From: Centropus unirufus
Lineage: Eukaryota; Chordata; Aves; Cuculiformes; Centropidae
Direction: 5' to 3'
Assembly (NCBI GenBank): GCA_013397695.1
Contig: VYZI01000106.1
Location: 1,265,523-1,329,522, forward strand
DNA length: 64,000 nucleotides
Positions within the stretch are counted from its first letter, which is position 1. Every line of letters starts with the position of its first letter. The notes under the pieces are model-generated. The model did no database searches. It saw nothing but the letters and a program-made list of their open reading frames with translations, and was not told the origin of the DNA. Below are positions 38,906 through 52,139 of this stretch, piece by piece. Position numbers and translations under genes: made by a program.

Positions 38906-40631
38906 AATGATAGATAATATTCACTAGTAAGTTATTAGTTATTGCTCTCTGAATCTTTTTTGCATCATTTGCAACTTCAGGCAAAATCCTTCTCTGCCCT
39001 CTACCAGCTGCCAAGGGCTCTGTTCATGTAGGGAATTTTTATGGGGTGACCAAGTCCTTACTTGTGGGGTTCTGGGCTAATACCAAGCTCCCAAGTCAAA
39101 AGCCCTTGAAGTGAGTTGCCACAATGTGGCAAAAATGGAGAAATAGTTCTAACTATTTTCAAGAAAATATTTTCTCATGAAACAGAATATAACTTACATA
39201 TCAGCATATGGAGAGCCCTTTTTCTCCCACACCAAATTTTTCATTTTGCAATTGCCAATTACCCTGATGTTTGCTGTTGTTCGAAGGAAAACCTCTCTGT
39301 GGATGGGCTCTTTATCACATCCTTAACTTGCTTGCTGTTGTGTTTCTACATAGGTCATTGGTCTTTACTTCTAAATAGCATCTAAGATGCTAATGCACCA
39401 GTTCTGAATACATTCATTGAAGCTAAGCAGATACATATGCAGAGTTCAAAATAAGACAGATTATTTACTATTTCTATGAAGCAAATAAAACCATATGCTT
39501 TCTGGAGTGTAATGCAACTGGATTGTTACTAGTCATTGAAGGAAGACAACTGGAATTCACATAATTTTTTTCAACCTCATTAAAAATAATGTGATTTTTA
39601 TCAGGTTACTGAAATTTATTTTATTTTCAGTGAGATGTTGCAAATAATAAACCACATTGAGGATTCTCTAACTACTATATCGTTTTCATTTCTGATAATT
39701 ATGACTTCTGTATTTCCATGTACATCTTCAGGGAACATTACAAATTCAACCTCACATGTGTACTTTTGCTTGTTGCCTTCCCTAACCATCCAAATTTTGC
39801 TCTTTTGCTTAAAAAAAATAAAAATTAACAAGGTACAAATAATAAATTTTTACGTAATGCACAGAAGCATCTTCCAACTATATCACAGACTATTTAAATA
39901 GGTTTGCTTTTTTTTTAATTTGTCCAGCTGTAGAAGTCAAGCTTTTATTCTCACTGCAATTTCATATTTATGTATTCCTTCCATGGAATGATTTATAACA
40001 TCCTTCAGTGGTGTCAAGTAGTCGCTATGAAAGCTAATGTTTCTTTCAAGAAATATGGAACTCCCCGTTTTATTTTTTCCTCATCTTCTCACTCCATCCT
40101 GCCTTCTCTTTTTGTTATCAAAAGGAGAATTAGGGTATTTTGATTCAAAATGCACATCACAGAGATGGATTAAAGCTTTTCCACTTTGATCTCCTAAAAA
40201 CCTCTCAAACTTCTTGATCAAAGAACTCCTTCCTAAGGTCTGAGTCCTGCACCCAATGGCTGTTTTGCTGAAACTGGTGAGAATAGGAACATTCCCAGGA
40301 GCCCATCCTGCAAGGATGGCCTAACACAAATGGCAGTAAAATGTTAACATTCAGTTGGTTCTTCCTCATTATCAGCTCTTCCATATCTCTGGCAACTGAT
40401 CTATTTCACTATGTGAAACGTCTGGTTTTGGCATCGTGCAAGTATGAAGATTTAAGTTGTCTATGTCCTCATTCATTTTACAAATTTTCTATTAAGAATA
40501 TTTTCATCGCAGTCAAGAGATGGTAGATTTCATACCTGACAGTTATGTCACAGTTCTAATCTGTAGCTATTTTCCCTCTCTTAAGTGTATTTATTTAAAA
40601 TGGTCAGCCTTGGTGGCATTAAGAAGAAACA

Positions 40632-40656
40632 CAATTTAAATTTTCAATTTAAATTT
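40632..40656. repeat. Short tandem duplication CAATTTAAATTT
   Basis: The 12-mer CAATTTAAATTT occurs at 40632-40643 and again at 40645-40656, one base apart. Each copy contains the palindrome AATTTAAATT, so the pair can also be read as an inverted repeat with a 3-base spacer. Confidence 0.9.
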
Positions 40657-43600
40657 GGACAAATAGTATCCTTAAAAATATTCTAAAAAGGCTTATATAC
40701 ATACCTACTTACAAAATTTATACACACCAACAAATCCATCAAAGCAAGGAAAGTTTTTACATTTTAACCATCTTAAGAGAAGTATGTTAATATAGAAATA
40801 CTCTAAAATATGGAAATATAAGAGGTCTAGTTCTGGTTCTACTCCAGTAACTTCAAAGAACTCTGTGAGGCTTGACTGACACCCCTGCATCAAGTCTGGG
40901 TCCTGCTGACAAGATACTCTCCCTTAATTGTTCTGTTGTCTGCAGCCTTTCTTAACCCTGAAAAGCATCAAATTAGTATATTTTATTGCATTTTAGATGC
41001 ATCTTTGTACAAAGCAGACAGAGAGGACACAAAGGGAAATAAATGTTTCCACTTAAATATTGTTCCTAAGTGTGAACTTGTTTACAGTGTGCTTTAAAGC
41101 ACAAATGTAACCTTTATTCAAGTATAAAATTTAACTTTGATTCATTAAGATTGAACAAGATAAATGTTTCTCACTTTCCATTTCCACACACTGCCAGCCA
41201 TGGCTGGTTCTAACCTCACATAAAATTGGGTTAAATTTCATGTTAAAACTACGGGTCCTCTTACCCACATCCTTATGCCAGCACAATTACAGCAAAATAT
41301 CACTGTGATAAAACCAGCTGTCTTTTTCCTAAGGTTGTTAGATAACTGATTTTTAAACATTATTCCAAGCACTGACAACCCAGGTCTGTTGATAACCATT
41401 TTCTCATCTCTGTCCATGCATTTAACCGTTCTTTATATACATACGTAATATCAGGTGACAAGGTACTCATAATTTCACTGAGAACAAACCTGATTTTTTT
41501 AGGTGTTTTGACACGCAACAGCTTTGAGTACATGAAACCTGTGATTAAACTGCTTCCCTAAGTTACAGTATGTTGCTCTGAGAGCAATCATGGAAGTGTA
41601 ATTCCTACTAAGTGAAGTCCCCCATGAGTTTTAAAACTTTGAGAGGAAGAAAAAGATAAAAACAAAGAATAGATGTCTTTTTGGATGCTGCTTATTCTAT
41701 CCCATTGCTTTCTGGAAACAGGAAGGGAAAAGGAAGAAAACCATGTTCTTTCTTTGAAGTTGGAAACATTTTGAAGATATAGACCTTGAATTATCCTATA
41801 CCAAGTCTTGAAATCGTCATTATACACAGTCAAGAGGAAAAAGTTCTTATATAACAGAAGCCAGATAAAAGGACCAAAAATAACTTTTCTAAGATTAAAA
41901 TAAGTGACAGAAAACAGTGCCAGTTTAGAAAAGCTAACAAGATGACTTTGATGGTAGATTTTAAGACACATTTCCAGAGATCCCAAGGTTCTGTACTAAT
42001 CTTTTCTGAGTATCATTACATTTTAGTCTTTGTCTAAAACTGGTACATGTCACATCTAATTTATCTCCCAGCACAGCAAAATAATGAAAGGAACAACAAA
42101 AGTTACTTTTAGAAGCATAGTTTTTAAAAGCATCTATATTCCTAAAGTCCCCTCCTGGACTAAACTTAGCTGTATGATTGCAACTGAAAGCAAAATTCCT
42201 CCCAGGTTTTAAACATGTATTTCCAAGGACAAACACTTAAGGCAGAAGTTATGCCCTGAGATGCACTTCAGCAGCTGAGACCATTACATGTTTTGAAGTC
42301 AGATTTTGCCCTCAAGAAGTAAAATAAAGGACTGTCTCATAACCTTCAAGGAGGTCACACTTAAATATTACATGAATTACTGAAGCTGACCAACCATCAA
42401 CCACATATTGAAGATTAGAATCCAGCTTGTTAAAAGTAAAATATTTTTAATATAAATACAGACTGCGTACAACACAAAAATTAAAAAAAAAAGTCTTTTC
42501 TCTAGCTGACTGGTTAAAGCTGATTTCTTTTTTTATATTGGAGATAAACAGCACTTATTTTTATCATTCTCTACTGCTTATACTTTGTGAGTTAGTAAAG
42601 ACAGATTATGGATGAAGTTTTCCGCTTTGAAGCAACCTAGCATTTGAATCTATAATTAAGCATTACTCTTGATGCTGTTGTTAATTTGTGAAAGATAGCT
42701 GAAAATATATTTTTTCCACAATGATGTTTTTTGGAGGCTGTTCTCATTAAAAAGTCAAGAAATAACCACCATGCCACCAAGATTACATATTCTCACCATC
42801 AGGATACAATATATTTTATTTTTTTTTGAAACTGACTTTTATAACTTTGTGTTCCTTCCAGCACTGTAACGGTGCCCTTTCCTATGCTGGTTTTAAAATC
42901 TGTTTTATTTAGAAGGAAATATTTAAACACATTCCACATAAAGCCTCATTTAATTTGATTTCAAGTACTGCTTAAACAAAACACACCAATTTATCTACTA
43001 TTTATATTTTAATTTGCAGAAAGAAAGAGAATGAAGACTTCAGTTACTGTGATTTCATGATAGACACATTTGCTTTAGAACACACCTAAATCCAACTCTG
43101 AACTCAATTATTTTTATTATGTCAAGCATCATGATGGCAGCGTGGCTTCAAAAACTGACACCTACTTTCTCAAGTTCAACATTTGACTGGATTTGACTAT
43201 GCTTCAAAAGTTGTAATGCATCCATTTCTAATGACAGCATGCAGAAATATCAGGCACTGGAGGAAAACTCAGTATACTTCTTTGGAATGTTTTCTCTCAG
43301 CACCATTTTCAACTTCAAAATACATCAAAGAATATGGTTTAATGTACCTGCTTCATTTCAAAATGGATGATCACGATAAAAAGTAGACAGAAGACTTTAA
43401 TCTCTTAGATTAAAGTCAGATTAGAGTCTGCTTTCACAGCATTCATTCATTAGGTTTTAGTAAGTACATATTCACTTCAGATATATTTGTACTAAATACA
43501 GAGCAAAGACACGGAAACAAAGTTAGCAGGGCTTCTAAATACAAATAATTATTCTACATTAATTCATCAGAACCTCAGATTCAAGGCAAAAGACAGTAAA

Positions 43601-43778
43601 AACATTATGAGTAAAACCATATGGTGAAACCTAGACAGAAGTAGTATTTGTTTTTTGGGGTTTTGTTGCTGTTTAAGTATATTCCAAAAAAACTGAAGAC
43701 AGAATTGTAGTTAAAGTCTTAGTAGGGGAAAGAGCACAGGCCCCTAAAGGGAGAACTGTTAACTTTACTACCTTATGA

Positions 43779-43895
43779 NNNNNNNNNNNNNNNNNNNNNN
43801 NNNNNNNNNNNNNNNNNNNNNNNNNNNNNNNNNNNNNNNNNNNNNNNNNNNNNNNNNNNNNNNNNNNNNNNNNNNNNNNNNNNNNNNNNNNNNNN
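43779..43895. other. Assembly gap (117 N)
   Basis: A run of undetermined bases. The right flank begins with AAATATATATATTAG, so the unresolved sequence may be, or adjoin, an AT-rich simple repeat. Nothing can be said about its content. Confidence 0.98.
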
Positions 43896-46129
43896 AAATA
43901 TATATATTAGAGAAAACCAGGAAGGGCATTTAATAGCTCTGAGGTACTGAAATGTACAACAATTTAGCAGTTCAGCATAGCGCTGAAGCTATGTATTTCA
44001 CTGGCTGCCTACCTCTGTGAGTTCTATGGTTTCCCTGTTTAGGTTGAGCACAAACTCATCAGAAGTTTACATCAACATTACCACTGTACAGTTTCTTGCC
44101 ATATGTCTGCATTCTTTTTATGGCAAGAGCATTCCAGAGAGGATCAAAGTTTGCACAATTAAGTTATTTTCAAAGAAGCCAGTTTGGCCTAAATCAGGAA
44201 AGCAGATTCCAAGACAGTAAAGCTTGCTGACAGAGAGAGCAGTCTCAGATCTAGTATACCATGTCTAGCATGGGCACACATCACAGCATTAAATTGCTGC
44301 AGACAAGTGATACGATGTCTGCAGCGCTGACAGTTGATCAGAAAAAAAAACAAATCCCAAAACAAACAAACAAACAAAAAACCAAAGGAAGAAAAATCCC
44401 ACACAAAGTCAAAGATGAACAGTGGGTAATTATGCTTCTATAAATGGAGTTAGAGTCTCCTAAAAACACCAGACAACTTCTTTCAGGGAAAGATATATTG
44501 CAAGCTCATTTCTGATAAGGGGAAAAATGTTCAGTTGTCTTCCCCAAAGGAGAAAAACATTTGTATACAACTTAACCTACCAGAAATTTTGAAACTGATG
44601 GATTGTATACTTGTCTTTGAGTTTACCCTTAAAATCCTATTTCCGGTGGAAAGACCAATGCTCATAACAACAGCCCTTACAGTTGACTATAAGAAGAACA
44701 GCTAAAGAGTAGCTATCGTTACAACTAGAGTTCAATTTTGTAGAAAGTTCAAGTATCAGTTTCACCAGGCTGAAAAAGATGTTGCATTACAAATCCTAGA
44801 TCATTGGATGTGATAGTTGTGCAGTAAAATTATCTATGAATAAACAACTGATATATCAGTGTGATTTTGGCTTATAAAGACTGAGGAATTAGTGAAAACT
44901 ATATACATGTGTGAATTCCAGTTGCAGAAAAGGTAATCGATGTACACGAAAGAAACAAACTGGGAGGGCTTCCTTCAGAGGAAGATTCCTCTGCATTCCA
45001 TGTCTGCATGTACAAACACACACATGTGTGCATAAAGTTAATATGTATCTTTCTACAGAAACACACTGAAGTTTCAAGGTTCCTTCAATTCTTATTTGTA
45101 ATTTTATTTTATTTTTTTATAACTAGTTAAATATAATAATATGTAAGCGAAATTTCAAAGAATAGATAGCATGAAAAAGACTGAAAATCAACTGAAGAAA
45201 TCTTCTCTAAAAAAAATTGACTATTTTCATTTTCCATCTCTGACTATAGTTTAATTGAGATACATGGAAAGATAGAAAGAAGAAAGAACATATATTGACA
45301 TTTAACTAACTTCTTAATTTAACCTTTTTTGATCATTTCATAGATTTAAAAAGAATAAATTCTTCTTTTAAGGATTAATTAGGCAAATGTCTTGGTGGCA
45401 AGAGAGAACAGGGCAGAGCTGTCTGTCAACACTGCTCCAATTCAGTTCCAGAACTGGGGCAATCCACAGTCTCCTCCAGAACTAATACAGTATTTGATCA
45501 GTTTAAACATACACAGCAGGTTAATGCACAAAAGTAATCTGACTGTAGGAGGAATCAGCTAAATAAAGCATTCTAGTAAGGATTCACAGAGCATTATTTT
45601 GGCATGAGGCCCTAAATCTTCATACTGTAAGAAATAAAAACTATGAAGTAATGGTCTGAAAGCTTTTTTCCCTTAAGACCAAGAACACAAAGAACTCAGC
45701 CGAGATGGAAATGAAAATTCAACAAAGAAACAAACACTGAAATCTTTACAGCTAAAACAAATTATTAGGATTTTTTTGCTACAGATTATGACATAGTTGG
45801 AACCTATTATAGAAGCACTGAAAAACCCAGTACTAATAAACTAAACAATATTTTCAACATTTTATCCTTAGAGTCCAATTATCTAATTTATTCTTCACCT
45901 CAGAACAAAGACCATCTAAAACCTGTAAAAAGGCCAGAATAGGACCCACTGAGAATTTAATCATTTTGTATACATAAAACAGTCAAAAAAAGGGAAATTT
46001 CTTTTAAACATACAGGATCATTTGTGAAGATATAAAATGAGATTGCAAGTTTGTTTCAGTACTGAAAAAGCAGCATAGAATAGAATTTCTGGATGCATTT
46101 TTTTTCCTTATTTATTAGAAGTTTATATC
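43896..46129. other. AT-rich noncoding stretch, no gene seen
   Basis: Open frames are 71 codons or fewer. An (AAAC)n microsatellite sits at 44342-44382. I see no other recognisable element. Confidence 0.5.
44342..44382. repeat. (AAAC)n microsatellite
   Basis: A poly-A start passes into about four AAAC units and then an AAAAACC end. This is a common short tandem repeat. No retroposon body is recognised upstream. Confidence 0.85.
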
Positions 46130-46790
46130 ACTGTTTGACACCATCCAGCCAAACTTGACAGCTAAAACTGTGCAGTGGGCCTCTAAATTCCCTTTCGGCC
46201 CCACACATTCTGCCTCTTTCCCTGTAGGAAAAGGGAAAATGAGAGGGGAGAATAACTTATCGGTTGAAAACTAGAACTACAGCTTTAATGAAGTGATAAT
46301 GATAATTATAAAAATGAAAATAATTAAAAAGTTATAAAATATAAACGGGTATATGAGATCACATCCCCACCCCTCAATGAATATATGTCACCACAAATGT
46401 TGCAGGGCAGACACAAAGGAATGGGTTCTCAGCTAGGAGGGAACTGGATTCAGCAAAACATGTGCCCAGCATCAGGAACAACCAGACAGACAAGGTCCTC
46501 ACTGGACGTCGGCAAGCACAGAAGAGAACAAGACCATTGTGATCTCTCAAATTTATACCTGGTATGACATATATGGGACGAAATACTCTGTTGGTCAGTT
46601 TAAAGACACCTGCCCTGTTTGTCCTTCCTCACAAGTCTGACAAGTGTCGGCATTGGCTTCTGTTATCTCTTTAGAGAAAAAACACTGTCTTAAAGACTTG
46701 CAGTTAGTTTTCAGAGGAATTAAGCTACTTACAACAAACCTAATTATCTCAAACTACAACAGTTTTATTCCAGTGCATTTTTTACATCAT
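46130..46790 (-). mobile_element. Avian LTR-type repeat (endogenous retrovirus-like), old noncoding copy
   Basis: I recognise this as a diverged copy of a repeat found in many bird genomes. Landmarks on the plus strand are GCTTTAATGAAGTGATAAT (46282-46300), the GGGTATATGAGATC part (46347-46360), TTTATACCTGGTATGACATA (46552-46571), CTCTGTTGGTCAGTTT (46587-46602) and ACACTGTCTTAAAGACTTGC (46682-46701). On the minus strand a TATA-like GGTATAAA (46552-46559) lies about 265 bases upstream of an ATTAAA poly(A)-type signal (46284-46289). That order fits the promoter and R region of an LTR, so I place it on the minus strand. No retroviral coding sequence is visible. Family, strand and ends are inference. 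Confidence 0.55.
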
Positions 46791-49700
46791 GAAAAATTGA
46801 AGCTATTTTATGATTTAAAAAAATTATTTTATCTGAAGACATATGAAACAACTTAGTAACTTTGCTTGAGTTGATGTGAACCAAGATTTTAGAAGGACAA
46901 TCTTGAATAACCTTTAATCTCAAAGCGTCCACAGTTCTTGAAATTGTAAGTTAGATGCTACAGTGAATCATATTTACACAGTTACATAGGTAAGTAAATA
47001 AAAGCAAAACAAGAAACAACAGCGACAGAATTACACTTGTTGAACAATCAAGTGGCAAACATGTAAAAACAATACCTTGAAATTATTAACAACTGTAATT
47101 GTCCTGATTTATGAGGCGATCAGGAACTGAGTCCAAGTTCAAAAGGCATTCTGAGAGTTAGGATAAAATTTCAAAGAACCATCTCTTTCTCTCACCTTTC
47201 CCCATCTCCCAGAAAAAAACAAACGAGGGCATTTACAGTCAAAATATTTTCCAATGAACTTTAGCAAGTTTTAATAACACTTTGGAAAAGCTATTGCTAA
47301 TTTCCAAACATTCCATTTCATAAGAGAAACTTAAGCTCCTAATTATAGGTGAGACTTCCTTCAAGTCCTTCAGCTTTCTGTAGTTCTTAACACTATGCCA
47401 GTGAGTACTATTTGCAAGTTTGAGAAGCTGTTATAGCTGTATTAGCATCCCTACTGTACTTTAAATACTCCAAAACAGTTTGGGGTAATGACTTGCTATA
47501 CATTGCTCATCCATACCCATTTCTTCAGCTTAAACACTGTAACTGTTATTCTTTCAGCTGTTCAGACTTACATTACTTTTCACCATTCCCCAGAGCGAGT
47601 CCTTGGACTGCAGAGCTAGACTTTGATCACCTGTTCACAAGAGCACAGAACACTTCTCATAAAGTGTTTATCAGGTCACAATGGGTCTAGAATAGGTTTC
47701 CCCTAATTCGCTAAAATGGGATGGATACACTAAACTTCCATATTGAACACAGCAAATGCTGTCCAAAGAGGGAATTTCCATAAGGAGATTACTCTCTAAG
47801 GAATTGAAATATTCTCAGAAAGAATGTACTTTGTCATCATAATCATGGCTTCTAGAAAAAAGTTCTAGAATTTAGGCAATGGGCAACTAAATAAAAAAAA
47901 ATTGAAGCCCACAAAAATATCTAAATGCATGCTTTCACAGAACACTAAAATATGAGTCATAAACATACAGCAGACACTGGTATTCTGGAGACCTAGTTGT
48001 TCCCACAACCCACTAGGAGCACTTACTACTTAACATACTCCCAAGACTTCTTCCAAAACCACAGTAAATACATGCCAAAATATGTCTACCCTTTTTGCAC
48101 CATCATTATTTAAATAGAAGAAAAAAAATCCAAACAAACCCCTCAACAAGCTAGTTCAGCACACTAAGGATATGGAGAATGTTCTAACTCCTGTTATAGT
48201 TAAGGACATACTGTCCTCTGGTGCTGTTCTTGATCTTAAATCGCCCACAGGCTAACCCACTGAAAAATTAGCTCCTCATTTATTGCTTTTATTTTTCATT
48301 TACTCAAGTCAACCTAAAATGCTTCACTACAGTTGAAGCACAGCTGACCTTCAGACCTCATCTCCAAATGCTAAACTCAACCACCACACCGTTCATAATT
48401 GCAGCAGAGGGTTATAGGCTGAATATGCACATGTGAACTTTATAAGGTCTGTTCTCATCTCCAAAGAGACATGAAAATGTATCAAGGTCATTGAAGCCCT
48501 TCTTTTGCTCTTCAACTTGAGGAGGACGGGGAAGATAAAGGGTAAAGGGAGAAGAAGAGAAAGGCTGGAGGCAGAAAAAGAAAAAAACATCCTTACTGTG
48601 ATGGCCTAGTACTTCTGTAGCAGTGAGTTTGTGTTTGTAGCTAATGAAAACTGAGACACGTTCCTGATTCCAGCGTTCTGTCTTTTATTTATTTATATTT
48701 AAGCCTACTCCACTCCCCCTCTATTATTATTAGCTCCTTAATTTTATTGTAAGTATTAATATGTGATGACTACTGTAGCTACTGACAATGATCATTGATT
48801 ACTCTCTCCATTTCTACTTAGTCCCTTTGATTCACTATTTGTAGTGAAGCAGCTTTAATCAAGTTAAAATTAATTTAAAAAATCATGCTACCTTCCCTCA
48901 AGTATTTTTTATTTCTCATGTATCCCCCACAAAAAACTTTTTCTAAATGTATTTTTTTTATTGTTTCATTTTTACATTAATTTTCCCAGCTCATGTAGAC
49001 GTTGGCATACCTGTGAATATATTAATGAATATAAATCACTCTAAATACCGAACAATGAGCTTTGTACTGACTACTACAGCATGCCTTATATTTATAACAA
49101 ATTATTAAATACCTCTTTACTCTCAGTGTTAATGCTTATCTTCTCTATTTCAGAAGTATGTTAAGAGAAGCCTAGCTTGTGCTTATTGCTTGTTGGGAAA
49201 TGTAGGAAACCAAAAGACAAGTTTAAAGCAGGTGATTTTCTCAAATATCCTTGCAGTGCAAGTGGCAATGATCTGTACAGCTGCAAAGTGCAGTGGTATT
49301 GACACAAGAAAGAAAGCCATAGAAGAGGGGATTTAAGATGTTGATTTTATTGATAGTATATGAAGTGTGATTATCCTCTTTTCAACATTGGCTAATATTG
49401 AATGCTTCCAGGCAAGTTCTGAACTGCTCTATCAGACAGTTTTATGGAAAAAAACACTTATTAGATAAGTGCATTCCTAATCCTGCAAAGTCACCAAATG
49501 CCTGGAAGCATGACAGCTAGTATTTCTTTCAGTTTTTTAATCCAATTTGGAACAGCTGAAATCAGCTTAAGGAAGGAGTTAATAGAAAACAGCAGAATAA
49601 TTACCTTCATTTTCAGTATAAACATCCTGTCAAAATAGTTAACTAAAGGGAACAAATAGGAAAAAATCCTCACACAAAAACTAAATATGATGAGAAGGAA

Positions 49701-51176
49701 AGACTAATAAATAGGAAGAAAGTAGGTTCAAAATCCTAGGAAGAGAGCAACCAGAAGCAATCCCAGGAGCTTCTGTCCCGCTGAAGAAACATACAAGTCA
49801 AAAGCACCACATGTAGCTTCATACAAATCTGTTCAAAAGTTTGAAGTTGAAGAGCAATTTTCTTTCACTCCAGGTAAAGGAAAAAATAAATATGGACAGA
49901 TTCTATGATTCAATTGCCCGCATATTTGCACAGCAAAATCTAGGGAGCAGGAAACAAAAGAGGAAACAGGAGGACTATGGGAGTTCAGTTAGATAAAAAA
50001 AAAATGGAACAAAATATCCTCACTGTTTCCTCTTTTCTGTTTTATGATTTACAGACTCCCTCATAATTCAGCCATGGGTGATGGGTCAAGTTAACACTGC
50101 TGCTGAAAATAATCTAAATTTTCTGTATTGATGTGACAGTCTGTTGAAAATAAAAACTGTGTGATGACGAAAGGGAGAAAACAAAAGGAACTCTACCCAG
50201 CTCAGCCCACAACATGACTATTTCTTTTGGTCCGTTGATTTGTAGACAGACAACAGTGATGGAAAAACATTTTCCTCACAGTGCCTCACAGTAGAGTGAG
50301 CAAGAGCTGCAATGTTATTGTGAGGTACTCCAAATTGCATGGGCATATGGCTACAGCAACGAATACCTTGGACTTAGGGTACTGTGGAATTCTTTACGCA
50401 GGACCATACATAGGGATTTCAGCATCTGAACCCTCATAATTTATATGAGGATTTTACCTGCTTAAACATTAAGGCAAGTAGAGAATACATTACATCAGCT
50501 ATCACTCCTCTCTGGAAACAGCAACAACCTTGACAGAGGTTCAAGTTTAAGTTTTACTTGAACTCTATGGCCCCTCAAGTCAACCTCTCCTGACATTTAC
50601 TGTTCTACCAGCTGACATGGTCAGTGACTTACATGAACTGATGATGTCCAGTTAGCCTGTCATGGCTATTGGGAGAGTGGATTCTATCAGCATATGAACA
50701 GCTCACGTGTTTAGATGAACTTCTGTCACACTCTACCAGAGCCAATGACTTATGCAGAATCTCCACTTCTCCCCAACTGAATCTAAAAGCAAACAGTTTT
50801 GAGACAGTGGGCAAGAAGAGAAATTTTAGCTTTGTCTTTCAAGTGTAATACAAACACTTTCCCCTTGGCTCTCCAGAACATATATACATAATTTATACTA
50901 TTTCTTAAGTTGGTGCACAGCCGTAAGGTGAAGGATTTAGGTAGGACTGAGCTGCTTATCTATTTGGGAAGGGAAAGAAACTGTGCTCCAAAGACTTTGC
51001 TTAGTTCTGTCCCCTCAGCAAAAATGAAAATGCATGATGGCTTCAGTTAGTATTAAATTTAAAGGATCCACTGGTCCTAAACCAAATTGGAGGGCTTCTG
51101 GGATATTATTTTAGTTATTTTCTTTTGGATTGTGCTGAAAATTATTTTCTGTTCTTGCTATAATTTCTTTGATTAA
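46791..51176. other. AT-rich noncoding stretch, no gene seen
   Basis: Largely unique sequence. Open frames are 65 codons or fewer, without domains. There is no recognisable mobile element and no clear regulatory structure. Confidence 0.5.
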
Positions 51177-51568
51177 TGTATTGAGTTTAAGTGGCAAGGT
51201 TTTGGTGGTGGGAGGGAGCATCAGGGTTGGCTTCTGTGAGAAGACTGCAGAAGCTGCCCTCAAATTGGATAGACTCATTGCCAGTTCAGGCCAAGATAGA
51301 CGAGAGGAAGGGAGAGGATGGGTATAGCATACTTTTTTTTTTAGCTTTCTTCATATTTCTTGTTATCCTACAAGGTATTAACTGGCAATAAATTAATCTG
51401 CCCTAGGTCAAGCTTGTTTTGTCCATGATGGTGATTAATGAGTGATCTTCTTATCCTTATCTCTACTCATGAGCTTATCATATTTTATCCCACTGCCATC
51501 TTGATGGAGGGAGAGCGATAGAGCCTGTTGGTGGGCACTTTGCAACCAGCCAAGGTCAACCCACCACA
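51177..51568 (+). mobile_element. Solo LTR of an avian endogenous retrovirus, internally deleted
   Basis: The 392-bp unit has the TG...CA ends of an LTR: TGTATTGAGTTTAAG at the start and GGTCAACCCACCACA at the end. I recognise the family from avian genomes by several blocks. These are GGCAAGGTTTTGGTGGTGG, then GGCTTCTGTGAGAAG, then GGCAATAAATTAATCTG with its AATAAA poly(A) signal at 51387-51392, then a T/G-rich stretch and CTTATCTCTACTCATGAGC, then GTTGGTGGGCACTTTGC. The order and poly(A) signal set the plus strand. Full-length members, as I recall them, carry a TATA region and GC-rich tandem repeats between the first and second halves. Those are missing here, so the promoter is lost. No retroviral genes flank it, and the adjacent bases show no clean target duplication. 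Confidence 0.82.
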
Positions 51569-52139
51569 GTGAACCACTTAAATAAAGGACTTGTTAAAAC
51601 AACATCAAATAATAGGAAAAAAGAATATTCCTTTAATATAACAATATTTGCATCAGATGAGAATCAGCTTCCTAAGTAGTTAGATACAGGCCTTTCAAGA
51701 AACTGAGACATTAAAGTTGGCAGATGATCTCCTCCCAAGGAAGTGTGAAAGGTGTAGCTGCTAAGTCACATGATGAATTCCAGGTAAAGTAGCCATGTAT
51801 CAATTCATAATGGAGCTTTGGTCACTTCAGCAACATTATCATTAGATAAATTACTGAAGAATCTAGAACAAAGTTGTCTTCAAGCAGTTACAGGAGAGAA
51901 TGGAGGCAAGGATGGAAAAATCTTTTTTTGGCTGGGTAGTAAATTTGGGATTGGCTGAATTCGGGTCCTAAAGTAGAAATCTCCCAACAAGAGAAGGAGG
52001 AATTAGACTTGTGCACACTGGAGGACTGTCTTGAACTGAAAAAAGGCTTCGAGTGAAAAACAATAAACGAACAGATACATTTTGTTTTGTCGGGTAAGCG
52101 TATTCTTTTGCTAGGTCTAAGTGTAGAAGTTGTTTTTTT
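51569..52139. other. Unique spacer between LTR and CR1
   Basis: About 570 bp with no open frame of note and no recognisable element. It ends in a short T tract just before the CR1 fragment. Confidence 0.5.

Larger units (their letters stand above)
34071..43778. other. AT-rich noncoding stretch, no gene supported
   Basis: Open frames here reach 132 codons (minus, 41588-41986), without a recognisable domain. Simple-sequence features are an A12 tract at about 35635-35646, a TATTATA-rich block at 38816-38905, and a 13-base-period duplication of CAATTTAAATTT at 40632-40656. A block at about 37790-37900 with TAATTA and TTCAAAGG sites could be regulatory. No mobile element is confidently recognised. 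Confidence 0.5.

Noticed and set aside
41588..41986. 132-codon minus-strand open frame, the longest in the window outside the microsatellite
   Set aside because: No recognisable domain, no adjacent splice signals I trust, and a Phe/Ser/Leu-rich composition typical of translated AT-rich noncoding DNA.
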